From: Flavobacterium panacis
GTDB taxonomy: Bacteria > Bacteroidota > Bacteroidia > Flavobacteriales > Flavobacteriaceae
NCBI RefSeq assembly: GCF_024649945.1
Contig: NZ_JANKMS010000001.1
Coordinates: 682,001-746,000, forward strand
DNA length: 64,000 nucleotides
Direction of reading: 5' to 3'
Program-made: the position numbers and the translations under genes
The notes under the pieces: generated by a model
The model's input: the letters and a program-made list of their open reading frames with translations, nothing else
Told to the model about the DNA's origin: nothing
Database searches by the model: none
In this document: piece after piece, positions 27,350-36,342 of the stretch
Position numbering within the stretch: position 1 is the stretch's first letter
Layout: each line of letters opens with the position of its first letter

Positions 27350-28495
27350 TTATTTGCTGCTTACAGCCTTTGAAGCGGTTTTCGGAACCACTTCCATGCT
27401 ATCATAAAGAACATCGATAGAATTTAAAGCTACTTTATCACCCGATTTTAAACCCGATTTTACGAAGTAATCTACTCCTGCGCTTCCTGCAATTTCAATT
27501 GGAACCATTGCTACTTTATTTCCTTCTTTTAAAACAAAGACGAAAAATTTGTCCTGAATATCTTTTACACTCGCCATCGGAACTGTAATTACAGATGATA
27601 AACTTTTGTTTAAGACAATTCTAGCAGAACCTCCTGCACGCAATTGTTTTTTCGGATTTGGGAAAATGGCTTTTAAAGCAATTGTACCTGTTGCACGATC
27701 AATGTTTCCACTGGCAACTTCCAGTTTTCCTTTTTGATCGTATTCACTGTCATCGGCCATAATTAAACTTACGGATTGATTGGCTCCTGCATCTTTTGAA
27801 AAAGAAAGATAATCTGCCTCCGTAAGAGAGAAATACACAAATACATTGTTGATTTCTGAAAGTGTAGTTAACGGAACTGCATCGGTTGGTGTTACTAAGT
27901 TTCCGATACGATTCGGAATTCGGCTAATATAGCCGCTTACAGGAGCTTTAATCAAAGAGAAATCGGCATTAATCTGAGATGATCCTAAAGCGGCTTTAGC
28001 CTGTGCTACTTGTGCCGTTGCTGCTTCGTAATTGGCTTGTGCTGTTTTTAACTGCATGTCTGAAAATACTTTTCCTTCTACCAAAGGTTTGATTTTCTCT
28101 ACTTCCAATTTAGCATTTGCCTGATTTGCCAAAGCGCTTTTATACGCTGCACGACTGTTGTTTACTTGTTCGGCATAAACATCGCCTTTAATTTTAAAAA
28201 GAGATTGTCCTTTGTTTACATAATCTCCCTCTTTAACATAAATCGCTTCCAAATAACCTGATACTTGGGCTTTTATGTCAACATTTACAGCACCTTCGAC
28301 TGTTGCTGGATATTTTTTTTCTACTGCTCCCGTTTCTGAACTGGTTTGTAAAAAGTCTACTTCTGGCTTTGGAGGAGCCATTTGCGCATCTGCACTTTTT
28401 CCACACGAAGAAAGGGAAATGATTATCAATAAAACTGCAATCCTGCCAATTGCTTTGTTATTTTGAAAAAACTGTTTTGTCATTTTATTTTTCAT
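27350..28495 (-). CDS. RND efflux membrane-fusion (adaptor) protein, AcrA family, lipoprotein
   Basis: The start is placed at the ATG at 28495 (MKNKMTKQFF); the open frame extends to a GTG at 28588, but that would put 31 residues before the signal. Lipoprotein signal LLIIISLSSC. Biotinyl-lipoyl half-domains flank a helical hairpin (VNVDIKAQVSGYLEAIYVKEGDYVNKGQSLFKI and ADFSLIKAPVSGYISRIPNRIGNLV), followed by a beta-barrel and the membrane-proximal part. First gene of the efflux operon; a 33-bp gap separates it from the pump gene. Confidence 0.93.
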   Translation of the reverse strand: MKNKMTKQFFQNNKAIGRIAVLLIIISLSSCGKSADAQMAPPKPEVDFLQTSSETGAVEKKYPATVEGAVNVDIKAQVSGYLEAIYVKEGDYVNKGQSLFKIKGDVYAEQVNNSRAAYKSALANQANAKLEVEKIKPLVEGKVFSDMQLKTAQANYEAATAQVAQAKAALGSSQINADFSLIKAPVSGYISRIPNRIGNLVTPTDAVPLTTLSEINNVFVYFSLTEADYLSFSKDAGANQSVSLIMADDSEYDQKGKLEVASGNIDRATGTIALKAIFPNPKKQLRAGGSARIVLNKSLSSVITVPMASVKDIQDKFFVFVLKEGNKVAMVPIEIAGSAGVDYFVKSGLKSGDKVALNSIDVLYDSMEVVPKTASKAVSSK

Positions 28496-28602
28496 TTTAG
28501 AATGAATTACCTCAAATTTGAGCGCAAAATAACAGCAGAACAGCTCTTTTTTTTGGAAGAAAGTTACCCAAACGTAATTTTTCGACACTGAAACGGATGG
28601 GT

Positions 28603-29120
28603 TTTGATTTTGCCACTAAGGCACTAAGACGCGAAGATTTTTTTGTGCAAGTGTTTAGAAGGAATCTCGCAAAGACGCTGAGACGCTAAGTTTTTTGCCA
28701 CTAATTGCTTCGCCTATTCGCTATCGCTCGAGTCACGAATTTTCGCTAATTAAAATTCTTGTGCAAAAATACTAGAGAAATAATTTCTCGAATTTTTATC
28801 GCCTAGATGCTAAAACACAACGTTTGTCATTTCGACGAAGGAGAAATCTCCACGAGAAATTCTACAAAGATTGGCTATAGATTGTGGAGCTACTTGTGGA
28901 GATTTCTCCTTCGTCGAAATGACAAAAATGAGAGTAAAACGTCGCAAATACAGAAAAGAATTATTGGAAGTTAGTCAAAATTAGTGCAATTCGTAACAAA
29001 AAACTTAGAGTCTTTACGTCTTCGCGGCAAAATAAAATTTGTGACTCGAGCGATAGCGAACTGGCGAAGCAATTCGTGGCAAAAAAACTTTGTGCCCTAG
29101 TGCCTTTGCGGCAAAACAAA
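28603..29120. repeat. 0.5-kb mosaic of nested inverted repeats
   Basis: The centre is a perfect 31-bp inverted repeat beginning TTTGTCATTTCGACGAAG (28823-28853) against 28896-28926. Around it, about 54 bp at 28690-28743 (containing TTCGCTATCGCTCGAGTCAC) are matched with few mismatches by the reverse complement of about 29036-29088. The outermost parts (ttttgccactaaggcactaa near 28611 and agtgcctttgcggcaaaac near 29099) are also complementary. No ORF. It lies between the efflux operon and the upstream regulator operon, both minus strand, so it would be transcribed as long hairpins. Confidence 0.85.
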
Positions 29121-29160
29121 AACCTTAGAACCTCAGCATCTCAGAACCTTAGCAACTTTC

Positions 29161-29916
29161 TTAGCGATCCATCCATTGTTTAAAGAAAGGTGTTTTTTCT
29201 CTACTGATGATCACCTCGCGTTCGGGGTCTAATTTTAATTGGATTTTTAACTTTGCGTTGAAGTAGTTCGCAATAGATTTGATGCTTTCTGCACGAATGA
29301 AAAACTGGCGGTTGGCACGAAAAAAGATATTAGGATCTAATTCCTGTTCCAGTTCTTCCATAGTTTGGGGAATAGAAATAATTGCCCCTGATTTAAGAAA
29401 CAAATTACTTGTTTTAAATTCAGAATATATAAAGTCGATATCTGAAACATCTACACTTTTATAACCGTCGCGATAGGTAACTAAAAAGCGCATTCTAAAT
29501 ACAGGTTTTTCAATCAGTTCTTTTAGAATCCCGGCGATATTGGTAACGCTGGTTTCGTTTTTATTTAAAGATTTGAATTTTGTTAAGGCAAATTCCAATT
29601 CGTTCTTTTCGATGGGTTTCATCAAGTAATCGATGCTGTTTACCTTAAAGGCACGAATCGCATATTCGTCATAAGCTGTAGTAAAAATAACCGGACACGT
29701 GATTTCGATTTCATCAAAAATAGCAAAACTCAATCCGTCAGCTAAACGAATGTCCATTGTTATTAAATCCGGACATGGATTCGATTTCAACCACGCAACC
29801 GTATCTACAACAGTATCAATAATGTCTAAAATTTCGCAATCGGGTTCTAACTCTTCCAACAGTCTTTTTAATCTGCTGGCGTTAATACTTTCATCTTCTA
29901 CAATTAAAATTTTCAT
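29161..29916 (-). CDS. LytTR-family response regulator
   Basis: 251 residues. Receiver domain at 1-120 with acidic pocket VEDE, phospho-acceptor Asp55 in ITMDIRLADG, Thr in FTTAYDEYA and Lys in YLMKPIE. LytTR DNA-binding domain at about 150-248 (FLVTYRDGYKSVDVSDIDFIYSEFKTSNLF, then FFRANRQFFIRAESIKSI). It lies 5 bp after its kinase gene. The RND efflux operon is downstream on the same strand beyond the repeat block, and is a possible target by proximity only. Confidence 0.93.
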   Translation of the reverse strand: MKILIVEDESINASRLKRLLEELEPDCEILDIIDTVVDTVAWLKSNPCPDLITMDIRLADGLSFAIFDEIEITCPVIFTTAYDEYAIRAFKVNSIDYLMKPIEKNELEFALTKFKSLNKNETSVTNIAGILKELIEKPVFRMRFLVTYRDGYKSVDVSDIDFIYSEFKTSNLFLKSGAIISIPQTMEELEQELDPNIFFRANRQFFIRAESIKSIANYFNAKLKIQLKLDPEREVIISREKTPFFKQWMDR

Positions 29917-29921
29917 AACTC

Positions 29922-31016
29922 TTAAATTAATGGCAGACGCACTTCATAATAGCCGTTGGATTCACTAAAAATCGGCATTCTTTCGCATAAAATCTTATAA
30001 CGGAATTCAATATTTTTATTTCCTATTCCGGTTGAAACCAAACTTTTACCTGCAGTTCTTTGCAGATTATTTCGAACAATAATATCCCCTGAATCGGAAA
30101 AGACAGTAATAGTAAGCGGATTGGTCAAAGTTGCCATATTGTGTTTTACCGCATTTTCTACCAACAATTGCAAAGTCAATGGTGGTAAATGAAGCGCCAA
30201 AGAATCCGAATCAATTTCAATTTTCAAATCGATTTTATCACCCAGTCTTTTTTTTAATAAATAAAAATACGCATTCAAGAATTCTATTTCTTCTTTTACT
30301 GTAATGGTATCTTTATTCGAATTGGAGATCATATAACGATATACTCTCGTTATATTTTCCAAAAACGAAGCTGCTTCTTTCTGATCATCATAAATCAACT
30401 CCGTTAAAGTGCTGAAATTATTAAAGACAAAATGCGGATCTAACTGCATTTTTAAAGATTCTAATTTCGAACGTGTAACAGCTTCCTGAAGTTCAGAAGC
30501 TTTTACTTTTAATTCGGCAGTTTCGATGGCATTCAAACGCCATCTGTTTAACAAAAAAATTCCGGTATGAATGGCACTAATAAAAAGCGAAATAATTGCA
30601 GCCATAATTTTAGACTGCCAAATGGTAACCAAATCATTTTCTTCTAAAGCTGTACAAGGATATAAATAATCCCAAAGACAAGAAAAAAAGTAATTAAGAA
30701 GAATGTTTCCGGCAATTAAGCAGATAAATTGTGCTATTGCCCTAAAGGCTGGATTTTGTTCCCAGCGTATGTAATAATTTAATTTTCTACCAACAAACAA
30801 AGTTAGTTCTGTAAGTATGGCACAATATAGAAGAATAATGAAAATATCGAAGGTCTGATCCACATCGAGCAGACCTTCCTCTTCAAAATTTCTATAGGGA
30901 TTTAAAAAATAATAAGATGACAGATAGACCAAGAAAACTGCCGGAATTACAATAACTCTGTAATATTTATAGAAAAAATTCTTGCCCGACTTTTTATTTT
31001 GGCTGCGTAACCTCAT
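29922..31016 (-). CDS. LytS/YehU-type sensor histidine kinase
   Basis: 364 residues. Four to five hydrophobic segments lie in the first 175 residues (e.g. VIVIPAVFLVYLSSYYFL, IIAAIISLFISAIHTGIFLL). The His_kinase motif MQLDPHFVFNNFSTLTELI holds the phospho-His, and the ATPase lid region has LTLQLLVENAVKHNMAT and STGIGNKNIEFRYKILC. It has no large sensor domain, so it probably senses within or at the membrane. Partner of the response regulator at 29161-29916. Confidence 0.92.
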   Translation of the reverse strand: MRLRSQNKKSGKNFFYKYYRVIVIPAVFLVYLSSYYFLNPYRNFEEEGLLDVDQTFDIFIILLYCAILTELTLFVGRKLNYYIRWEQNPAFRAIAQFICLIAGNILLNYFFSCLWDYLYPCTALEENDLVTIWQSKIMAAIISLFISAIHTGIFLLNRWRLNAIETAELKVKASELQEAVTRSKLESLKMQLDPHFVFNNFSTLTELIYDDQKEAASFLENITRVYRYMISNSNKDTITVKEEIEFLNAYFYLLKKRLGDKIDLKIEIDSDSLALHLPPLTLQLLVENAVKHNMATLTNPLTITVFSDSGDIIVRNNLQRTAGKSLVSTGIGNKNIEFRYKILCERMPIFSESNGYYEVRLPLI

Positions 31017-31051
31017 TTATTTCTTGTAGTTTGAAAAAATGCTGCAACATC

Positions 31052-32098
31052 TTAATGCGCCACTAAAACATTTTTTTCTTCATTATTTGTAATTGTTTTT
31101 TCTACAGATTTTCTTTCACGCATTACGCCCCATTTCAAGCACGTAGCACCCCAAGAAAATCCTGCTCCAAAAGTAGTGATCAATACATTCTGTCCTTCTT
31201 TAAAATCGTCTTTGAAATCCCACAAACACAACGGAACTGTTGCAGATGTTGTATTCCCGTAACGGTCAATATTTACTTTAACTTTTTCAAAATCAATATT
31301 CAAGCTTTCGCTTACAGCGTTGATAATTCTCAAATTAGCTTGATGAGGCACAACCCAATCAATTTGGCCTGCTTCTAATTCGTTTTTCACCAAAGCATCT
31401 TGCGAAACTTGGCTCATTGCTGCCACGGCTCTTTTAAATACAAAAGCTCCGTCTTGTTTTAAATAATGTGTTCTGTGCAAAAGACTCTGCATAGAAGTTG
31501 GATTTCTAGAACCTCCAGCCGGTACAGCCAAAGAAGAAACACCACTCCCGTCTGTTTTCAGAATCGTTTTCATTAAACCAACTTTAGATTCTGATTTCTC
31601 TAATAAAACCGCTCCTGCTCCATCTCCGAAAAGAATACAAGTATTACGGTCTTCATAATCTACGATTGAACTCATTTTGTCTGCTCCAACAATAATAAGT
31701 TTGCTGTAACGGCCACTTTCGATCATGTTTGCCCCCATTTCCAGTGCATACAAAAATCCACTGCAAGCGGCGTTCATGTCAATTCCGAAAGCATTTGTTA
31801 AACCACTTTTATCGCAAACAATACTTGCTGTTGGTGCTAAAATATGATCGGGAGTTGCTGTTGCTACAAGCAAAGCTTCTATTTCGTTACGATCAACATT
31901 GTAATTTTCGAATAAATTTTCAATCGCAGCAGCGGCAAGATCAGATGTTGCTGTATCGTCGTCTGCGATTCTACGTTCTCTAATTCCAGTTCTTTTGATG
32001 ATCCATTCCTCCGATGTATCAACTGTCTCTGAAATCTTTTTATTGGTCAGGATTGATGATGGTACGAAACCACCTATAGCTGTAATTACTGCGCTCAT
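31052..32098 (-). CDS. fabH: 3-oxoacyl-ACP synthase III (KASIII)
   Basis: 348 residues. The thiolase-fold catalytic triad is intact: Cys in NAACSGFLYALEMG, His in WVVPHQANLRI, Asn in DRYGNTTSATVPLCLWD. It condenses acetyl- or branched acyl-CoA with malonyl-ACP to begin fatty acid synthesis. A second fabH-like gene outside the usual plsX-fabH cluster is common in this group, so a dedicated role cannot be excluded. The C-terminus has a 20-residue charged extension (RERKSVEKTITNNEEKNVLV). It stands alone, about 35 bp upstream of the kinase gene on the same strand. Confidence 0.93.
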   Translation of the reverse strand: MSAVITAIGGFVPSSILTNKKISETVDTSEEWIIKRTGIRERRIADDDTATSDLAAAAIENLFENYNVDRNEIEALLVATATPDHILAPTASIVCDKSGLTNAFGIDMNAACSGFLYALEMGANMIESGRYSKLIIVGADKMSSIVDYEDRNTCILFGDGAGAVLLEKSESKVGLMKTILKTDGSGVSSLAVPAGGSRNPTSMQSLLHRTHYLKQDGAFVFKRAVAAMSQVSQDALVKNELEAGQIDWVVPHQANLRIINAVSESLNIDFEKVKVNIDRYGNTTSATVPLCLWDFKDDFKEGQNVLITTFGAGFSWGATCLKWGVMRERKSVEKTITNNEEKNVLVAH

Positions 32099-32685
32099 TT
32101 GTTTTTGTTTTTTTTTTAAGCTTTTGTACCCTTCGTACCCAATGCTTACTACTTCTTTTCTTCTTTTGAACCGTTCATTATAAATACCTAAAATTTGAAC
32201 CGTAAAAAGCGAATTATATCTTCTGACAAAACTTTTCTCTGAGAAATATGTTTAAAAAACCTGAACAAACTAAAAACATTATACAAAATCCAACTAAAAT
32301 AAATTAAAAACCTACACTAAGTCTTTCTCGGTGTTACTTGGTATAGAATCTTTAATTTATCTTATTTTTAAAATCATAAAATGTCTTTTCAGTTTGTAGA
32401 TAATTCCCAATTACAGCTATTGCCATACTGATAAAAAAATCTATCTGCATTAAGTTTTTAGAGTGCTACAAAATTAATTTAAAAAAATCTTAAACAAGCA
32501 GGTAATTAAGAATAATTAACAAAACTACCTGAAATGTTAAAATATAATTTTGATATCCGACAACAAACGCCAAAAATTATAGAATCCCTAAAATCAAAAA
32601 AAAATCTGTTAAAATTTATTTTGATAAAATTTCTTCAAAAAAACCTTGTAATTTTTATATCATTGTTTCTAAAACAAATTAATTT
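32099..32685. other. Intergenic region, 0.6 kb, no gene seen
   Basis: Strongly AT-rich spacer upstream of fabH and downstream of the stress-protein gene. I saw no ORF, no long inverted repeat and no convincing TAnnTTTG box. It probably holds the fabH promoter. Confidence 0.5.
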
Positions 32686-33519
32686 CTAATAATTTGGAAA
32701 CGACAATAATGGAATATCTAGCCCTGCTGCTAAAATCCTCGTTTTACTTCTGTGCACCAAAGAATCCCAAAAACCGTATTTTTGAGGCACCATAATCAAA
32801 AGATCGGCCTCATAATTATTGATTTCTTTCTTGATTTCGTTAATTACGGCATTCGATCTTACACTTTTATATAAATATTTAACATCCTCAAATTCTTTTT
32901 CGATATTCGAATTCATTAAAATTCTATGTTGTTCTTCTTTCAAATCATCCAATTTTTCATCCACACTAAAAAACTCGATTTCTGCACCAAAATCTCCCAA
33001 AGCATTTTTAATCCAACTGAATTTTTTAATTGCTGAAAAGCTTAAGCTGTCACAGGCATACAATACCTTTTTAATATTAATGAAACGTGCATTTTGAGGA
33101 ACTGCTAAAACTGGTATATGAAGGTTTTTGATTGCTGTTGTGGTCGAATTTCCCAATAATTCCTGCTCAAAAGAACGTTCTGCCATTCCCATTACCACAA
33201 CATCTGCATTGGTCTGTGTAATAATTCTTGGAAGTTCATCTTCCAAAAAAGAATACGTACAAATGGCTGATGTTTCTATTTCAAATGAATCGGCTGTTTC
33301 TTTGGCTAAATTTTCTAGTCTCGAAATTGCTTTTTCAATTTGTTTTTGCATCGCATCTGCGGTGATATGTGAGTTTGCACTGTGCACACTCAAAGAAAAT
33401 GAATTAAATAAAATCAATTTTGCTCCGGTAGCTTTTGCAAGTCCGGCTGCATAAGAAACTGCGTTATTTGCAATAGCAGAAAAATTTGTCGCAGCAATTA
33501 TAGTTAGAGGTGAAATCAT
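32686..33519 (-). CDS. Universal stress protein (UspA family), tandem domains
   Basis: The start is placed at the ATG at 33519 (MISPLTIIAATNFS); a TTG at 33546 would add 9 residues. About 277 residues holding two Usp folds. The first has TNFSAIANNAVSYAAGLA and VVVMGMAERSFEQELLGNSTTTAIKNLHIPVLAVP. In it the ATP-site G-2x-G-9x-G is degenerate (GMAERSFEQELLGNST). The second half (KKVLYACDSLSF to DLLIMVPQKYGFWDSLVHRSKTRILA) is more divergent. Cytoplasmic stress protein; single gene with a palindrome-free upstream region. Confidence 0.88.
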   Translation of the reverse strand: MISPLTIIAATNFSAIANNAVSYAAGLAKATGAKLILFNSFSLSVHSANSHITADAMQKQIEKAISRLENLAKETADSFEIETSAICTYSFLEDELPRIITQTNADVVVMGMAERSFEQELLGNSTTTAIKNLHIPVLAVPQNARFINIKKVLYACDSLSFSAIKKFSWIKNALGDFGAEIEFFSVDEKLDDLKEEQHRILMNSNIEKEFEDVKYLYKSVRSNAVINEIKKEINNYEADLLIMVPQKYGFWDSLVHRSKTRILAAGLDIPLLSFPNY

Positions 33520-33754
33520 AAAAATAGTAATTAAGCTTTGTAGCAAAATTGCTCAAATAAATGTTTCAAACCTTTTTTATATAACTGAAGAATCATTTTT
33601 AACGACTCAACCGTAAAATTTCATTGCTGAAAACACAAACTTTCTTTTTTTGTTTCTTACTTTAAAAACGATGAAAATAATTGATGGGAACCTCTTTAAA
33701 TAGCAGTATTTTTACAGTTCAATAAAACCAATCAGTTCATTTAAAATTTAAACT

Positions 33755-34129
33755 ATGAAAAGTTCTGATACCAAAGAAAGTTCAATTACGGCTGTAATTA
33801 CAGATTATTTTAACGGAATTTATAACGGTGACGTTCCCTTATTACAAAGTGTTTTTCATCCACAGGCTATTATTGGCTTTGATCTCAGCGGAGAAACGCA
33901 TTTTAAAACCCTAAATCAATATCTGGAAGGCGTGAAAAATCGTAAAAGTCCAAACGAATTGGGCGAAGAATTCAAAATGAAAATCTTATCTTTAGAAATC
34001 ATCAATAATACCGCTGTCGCAAAAGTACAAGTTCCGATATTCGAATATGATTATTATGACTTTTTAAGCCTTATCGTTGTTGATGAAAAATGGGTTATTA
34101 GCAACAAATTAGCATCAAAAATAAATTAA
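33755..34129 (+). CDS. NTF2-like / lumazine-binding-like small protein
   Basis: 124 residues. The sequence follows the NTF2-like pattern of PF12893-type proteins: ITDYFNGIYNGDVPLLQSVFHPQA, then YLEGVKNRKSPNELGEEFKMKILSLEIINNTAVAKVQVPIFEYDYYDFLSLIVVDEKWVISNKL. No catalytic function is established for this family. It lies 6 bp upstream of the nitronate monooxygenase gene and almost certainly shares its mRNA, which suggests a detoxification-related accessory role. Confidence 0.82.
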   Translation: MKSSDTKESSITAVITDYFNGIYNGDVPLLQSVFHPQAIIGFDLSGETHFKTLNQYLEGVKNRKSPNELGEEFKMKILSLEIINNTAVAKVQVPIFEYDYYDFLSLIVVDEKWVISNKLASKIN

Positions 34130-34135
34130 AATATA

Positions 34136-35203
34136 ATGTGGAATTCAACCAAAATAACACAATTACTAGGCATTGAGTATCCAATTTTACAAGGTCCGAT
34201 GGGAGGCGGTTTTTCTACTTCTTCACTTTTGGCTGCTGTAAGCAACGGAGGTGGATTGGGCAGTTACGGCGCTTATACACTGACACCAGAAGAAATTCGA
34301 CAATCTGGAAAAGAAATTAAATTGGTCACTTCTAAGCCTTACAATATCAATTTATGGGTTAATGATGTGGATGAAAGTCTTCTAAACTATCCTCCAGAAA
34401 AACTGGAAAAGATAAAACAGAATTTTAAACCTTATTTCGATGAATTAGGGATTCCGCTTCCTGATTTATCTTCTGATATTCCTTCTAAATTTGAAAAGCA
34501 AGTTGAAGTTGTATTCGAATTAAAGCCTGCTGTTTTTAGTTTCATTTTCGGAATTCCATCAAAAGAAATTCTAAACGAATGTAAAAAACTCGGCATAAAA
34601 ACTATTGGAGCTGCCACAACTTTGGAAGAAGCACTTGCGCTAGAAGATGCCGAAGTAGACGCAATTGTCGCCGCAGGTTTTGAAGCTGGCGGTCACAGGC
34701 CTTCTTTTTTAAAACCAGCACAAGATTCTTTTACGGGGTTATTCAGCCTCATTCAGCAATTAAAAGCAAAAACCAAAACGCCAATTATTGCAGCTGGCGG
34801 AATTATAGATGCAAAAGGAATCGCCGCCGCCATGACTTTAGGCGCCGATGCTGTACAATTAGGAACTGCTTTTATGGTTACTGACGAATCTGCTGCTGTA
34901 CCTTTACATAAAGAAACATTGTTTGCAAATCCGAACATTCCGACTACAGTTTCAAAATCGCTTACGGGAAGAATGGGCCGAATGGTTTGCAATACAATAT
35001 CCAACAATGTTCCTTTTGAGGAAGAAGTGCTTCCGTTTCCACTTCAAACCAGATTGATGGCTTCTTTGAAAACCGCAGCTTTGGCTCAAGAAAGAGCTGA
35101 TTTGGTAAATTTCTGGTCGGGTCAAAACACAAGCAATTTAAAACACCGTAAAGCTAGCGAGTTGATGCAGGCTTTAATTGCTGAAACATCTTCTATTCTT
35201 TAG
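34136..35203 (+). CDS. Nitronate monooxygenase family flavoprotein
   Basis: 355 residues. TIM-barrel FMN enzyme of the 2-nitropropane dioxygenase family: N-terminal YPILQGPMGGGFSTSSLLAAVSNGGGLGS, FMN-phosphate region AGGIIDAKGIAAAMTLGADAVQLGTAFMVTDES, and the conserved GFEAGGHR. The His in the last motif is the usual catalytic base. It oxidises alkyl nitronates such as propionate-3-nitronate; substrate range here is unknown. It forms a two-gene unit with the NTF2-like gene. Confidence 0.92.
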   Translation: MWNSTKITQLLGIEYPILQGPMGGGFSTSSLLAAVSNGGGLGSYGAYTLTPEEIRQSGKEIKLVTSKPYNINLWVNDVDESLLNYPPEKLEKIKQNFKPYFDELGIPLPDLSSDIPSKFEKQVEVVFELKPAVFSFIFGIPSKEILNECKKLGIKTIGAATTLEEALALEDAEVDAIVAAGFEAGGHRPSFLKPAQDSFTGLFSLIQQLKAKTKTPIIAAGGIIDAKGIAAAMTLGADAVQLGTAFMVTDESAAVPLHKETLFANPNIPTTVSKSLTGRMGRMVCNTISNNVPFEEEVLPFPLQTRLMASLKTAALAQERADLVNFWSGQNTSNLKHRKASELMQALIAETSSIL

Positions 35204-35211
35204 TTTTTTAA

Positions 35212-35425
35212 CCGCAAAGCACGCTAAGAATTTTATCTGTAAGACTTCATAAAAACGCAATCCAGATAGTTATTGCGAGCAAAGTTTTGTAGATAAAGCT
35301 GATCCAAATTGCTCGCCAAGTCGCCAAGACGCAAAGTTTTTAAATTCTTTGCGTCTTGGCGACTTGGCGAGATTAAAAAAATTAGCGTGCTTTGCGAAAA
35401 ATCTTAGCGCCCTTTGCGGTTAAAT
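35212..35425. repeat. Palindromic repeat element with a 25-bp perfect stem
   Basis: Core stem: 35312-35336 (starts CTCGCCAAGTCGCCAAGACG) pairs perfectly with 35347-35371 around a 10-nt loop. A conserved flank (gtagataaagctgat, 35289-35303) lies to the left. Outer arms aaccgcaaagcacgctaag (about 35209-35227) and gcgtgctttgcg (about 35385-35396) pair around it. The same element, inverted, is at 41594-41815. The rest of the spacer up to 35571 shows no gene. Confidence 0.85.
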
Positions 35426-35570
35426 CCGCACGCATTTCACAATTCAAAATTAACAACTTACAGACTGTCCAGTTCACACCGAAGTTTGTCCGCTTCAACC
35501 TATTTTCGATTTCGATTTTAAGGCTTTCAACGCACATTTGTACCGTTAAATAACTTTAAATATCAAAATC

Positions 35571-35969
35571 ATGAACTCAAAAACAACAAAAATTATCTAT
35601 TGGACAGGCGCAGTATTAACTTCTTTATGGTTTGGCGCAAGCGGTTTCTTCGAATTAACAAATAATCCATTGGTTTGGGGAATCACACAACAATTGGGTT
35701 ATCCAGCGCATTTCATCTATATCCTTGGCGTTTTTAAAGTAGCCGGCGTTATTACACTTTTAATTCCAAACAAATTATTAAGATTGAAAGAATGGGTTTT
35801 CGCAGGAATATTTTTCGACATCATCTTTGCTTTCTTTTCAAAAATCGCTGTCTTAGGTTTTGGCGCTGCAACAGATGCTATAATCGCTTTTGTAATGGTA
35901 AGTGTTACTTATGCAATGTATAGAAAATTGTATACAGCAACTTACGCTCCATCTTCTGCAAACTTTTAA
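35571..35969 (+). CDS. DoxX-like integral membrane protein
   Basis: 132 residues with four hydrophobic segments (IIYWTGAVLTSLWFGASG, FIYILGVFKVAGVITLLI, WVFAGIFFDIIFAFFS, AIIAFVMVSVTYAMY). The pattern, including the FELTNNP segment and ILGVFKVAGVITLLIP, matches the DoxX_2 family of small membrane proteins. Function of the family is not settled; members often accompany redox or detoxification genes. It starts at an ATG within a repeat-rich neighbourhood and seems monocistronic. Confidence 0.88.
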   Translation: MNSKTTKIIYWTGAVLTSLWFGASGFFELTNNPLVWGITQQLGYPAHFIYILGVFKVAGVITLLIPNKLLRLKEWVFAGIFFDIIFAFFSKIAVLGFGAATDAIIAFVMVSVTYAMYRKLYTATYAPSSANF

Positions 35970-35994
35970 AGAAGTCGAAATTACTTTACAAAAA

Positions 35995-36158
35995 AGCTCC
36001 AACGGAGCGAAATATTTATAGAATTCGGTTAAATACGAGTGAATAAAAGCTCCAGCGAAGCGAAATATGTTAGCTTGTAGAAAATATGTCGCTCCGCTGG
36101 AGCTTTATATTGTAAACATTTATTCTTTTGCTATAGATATTTCGCTTCTCCGAAGCTT
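35995..36158. repeat. Cluster of four REP-like units with the core GCTCC(A/G)(A/G)CGGAGCGAAATAT
   Basis: Unit 1 at about 35995-36022 (agctccaacggagcgaaata). Unit 2 at about 36048-36070 (agctccagcgaagcgaaata). Unit 3 inverted at about 36085-36104 (gtcgctccgctggagcttt). Unit 4 inverted at about 36136-36158 (tatttcgcttctccgaagct). Units 2 and 3 form a 16-bp hairpin with one mismatch. I recall similar GGAGCG-type repeats in other Bacteroidota genomes. Confidence 0.75.
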
Positions 36159-36215
36159 ACTAAAGAGACGAAAAAAAACTCCCTCAAATTTTCAACTTCA
36201 AATTAATTCTTTCCA

Positions 36216-36296
36216 ATGAAAAAGATTATTCTAATTCTCTGTTTTATACTTTCAGCTTTGTTTTTTATAAGCTGTTTTATGTTTCCTGGATTGTAA
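36216..36296 (+). CDS. 26-residue putative lipoprotein
   Basis: ATG to TAA: MKKIILILCFILSALFFISC then FMFPGL. It is a near-complete lipoprotein signal peptide with the lipobox FISC, leaving a mature peptide of only seven residues. An upstream AT-rich stretch and an immediately following strong terminator (36304-36340) bracket it, so it is a plausible tiny transcript. Similar micro-lipoproteins are seen elsewhere in Bacteroidota, but chance cannot be excluded. Confidence 0.5.
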   Translation: MKKIILILCFILSALFFISCFMFPGL

Positions 36297-36303
36297 AACT
36301 GAG

Positions 36304-36340
36304 CCAATTAATTTATCTCAAAAAACGATAAATTAATTGG
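36304..36340. terminator. Bidirectional terminator, perfect 14-bp stem
   Basis: CCAATTAATTTATC (36304-36317), 9-nt loop, GATAAATTAATTGG (36327-36340), followed by tttt. It lies 2 bp before the stop codon (36343-36345) of the minus-strand regulator and 8 bp after the micro-lipoprotein stop, so it can end both transcripts. Confidence 0.85.
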
Positions 36341-36342
36341 TT

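Noticed and set aside
28589..29160. Insertion sequence remnant
   Set aside because: Nested palindromes but no transposase fragment in any frame; described as a repeat mosaic.
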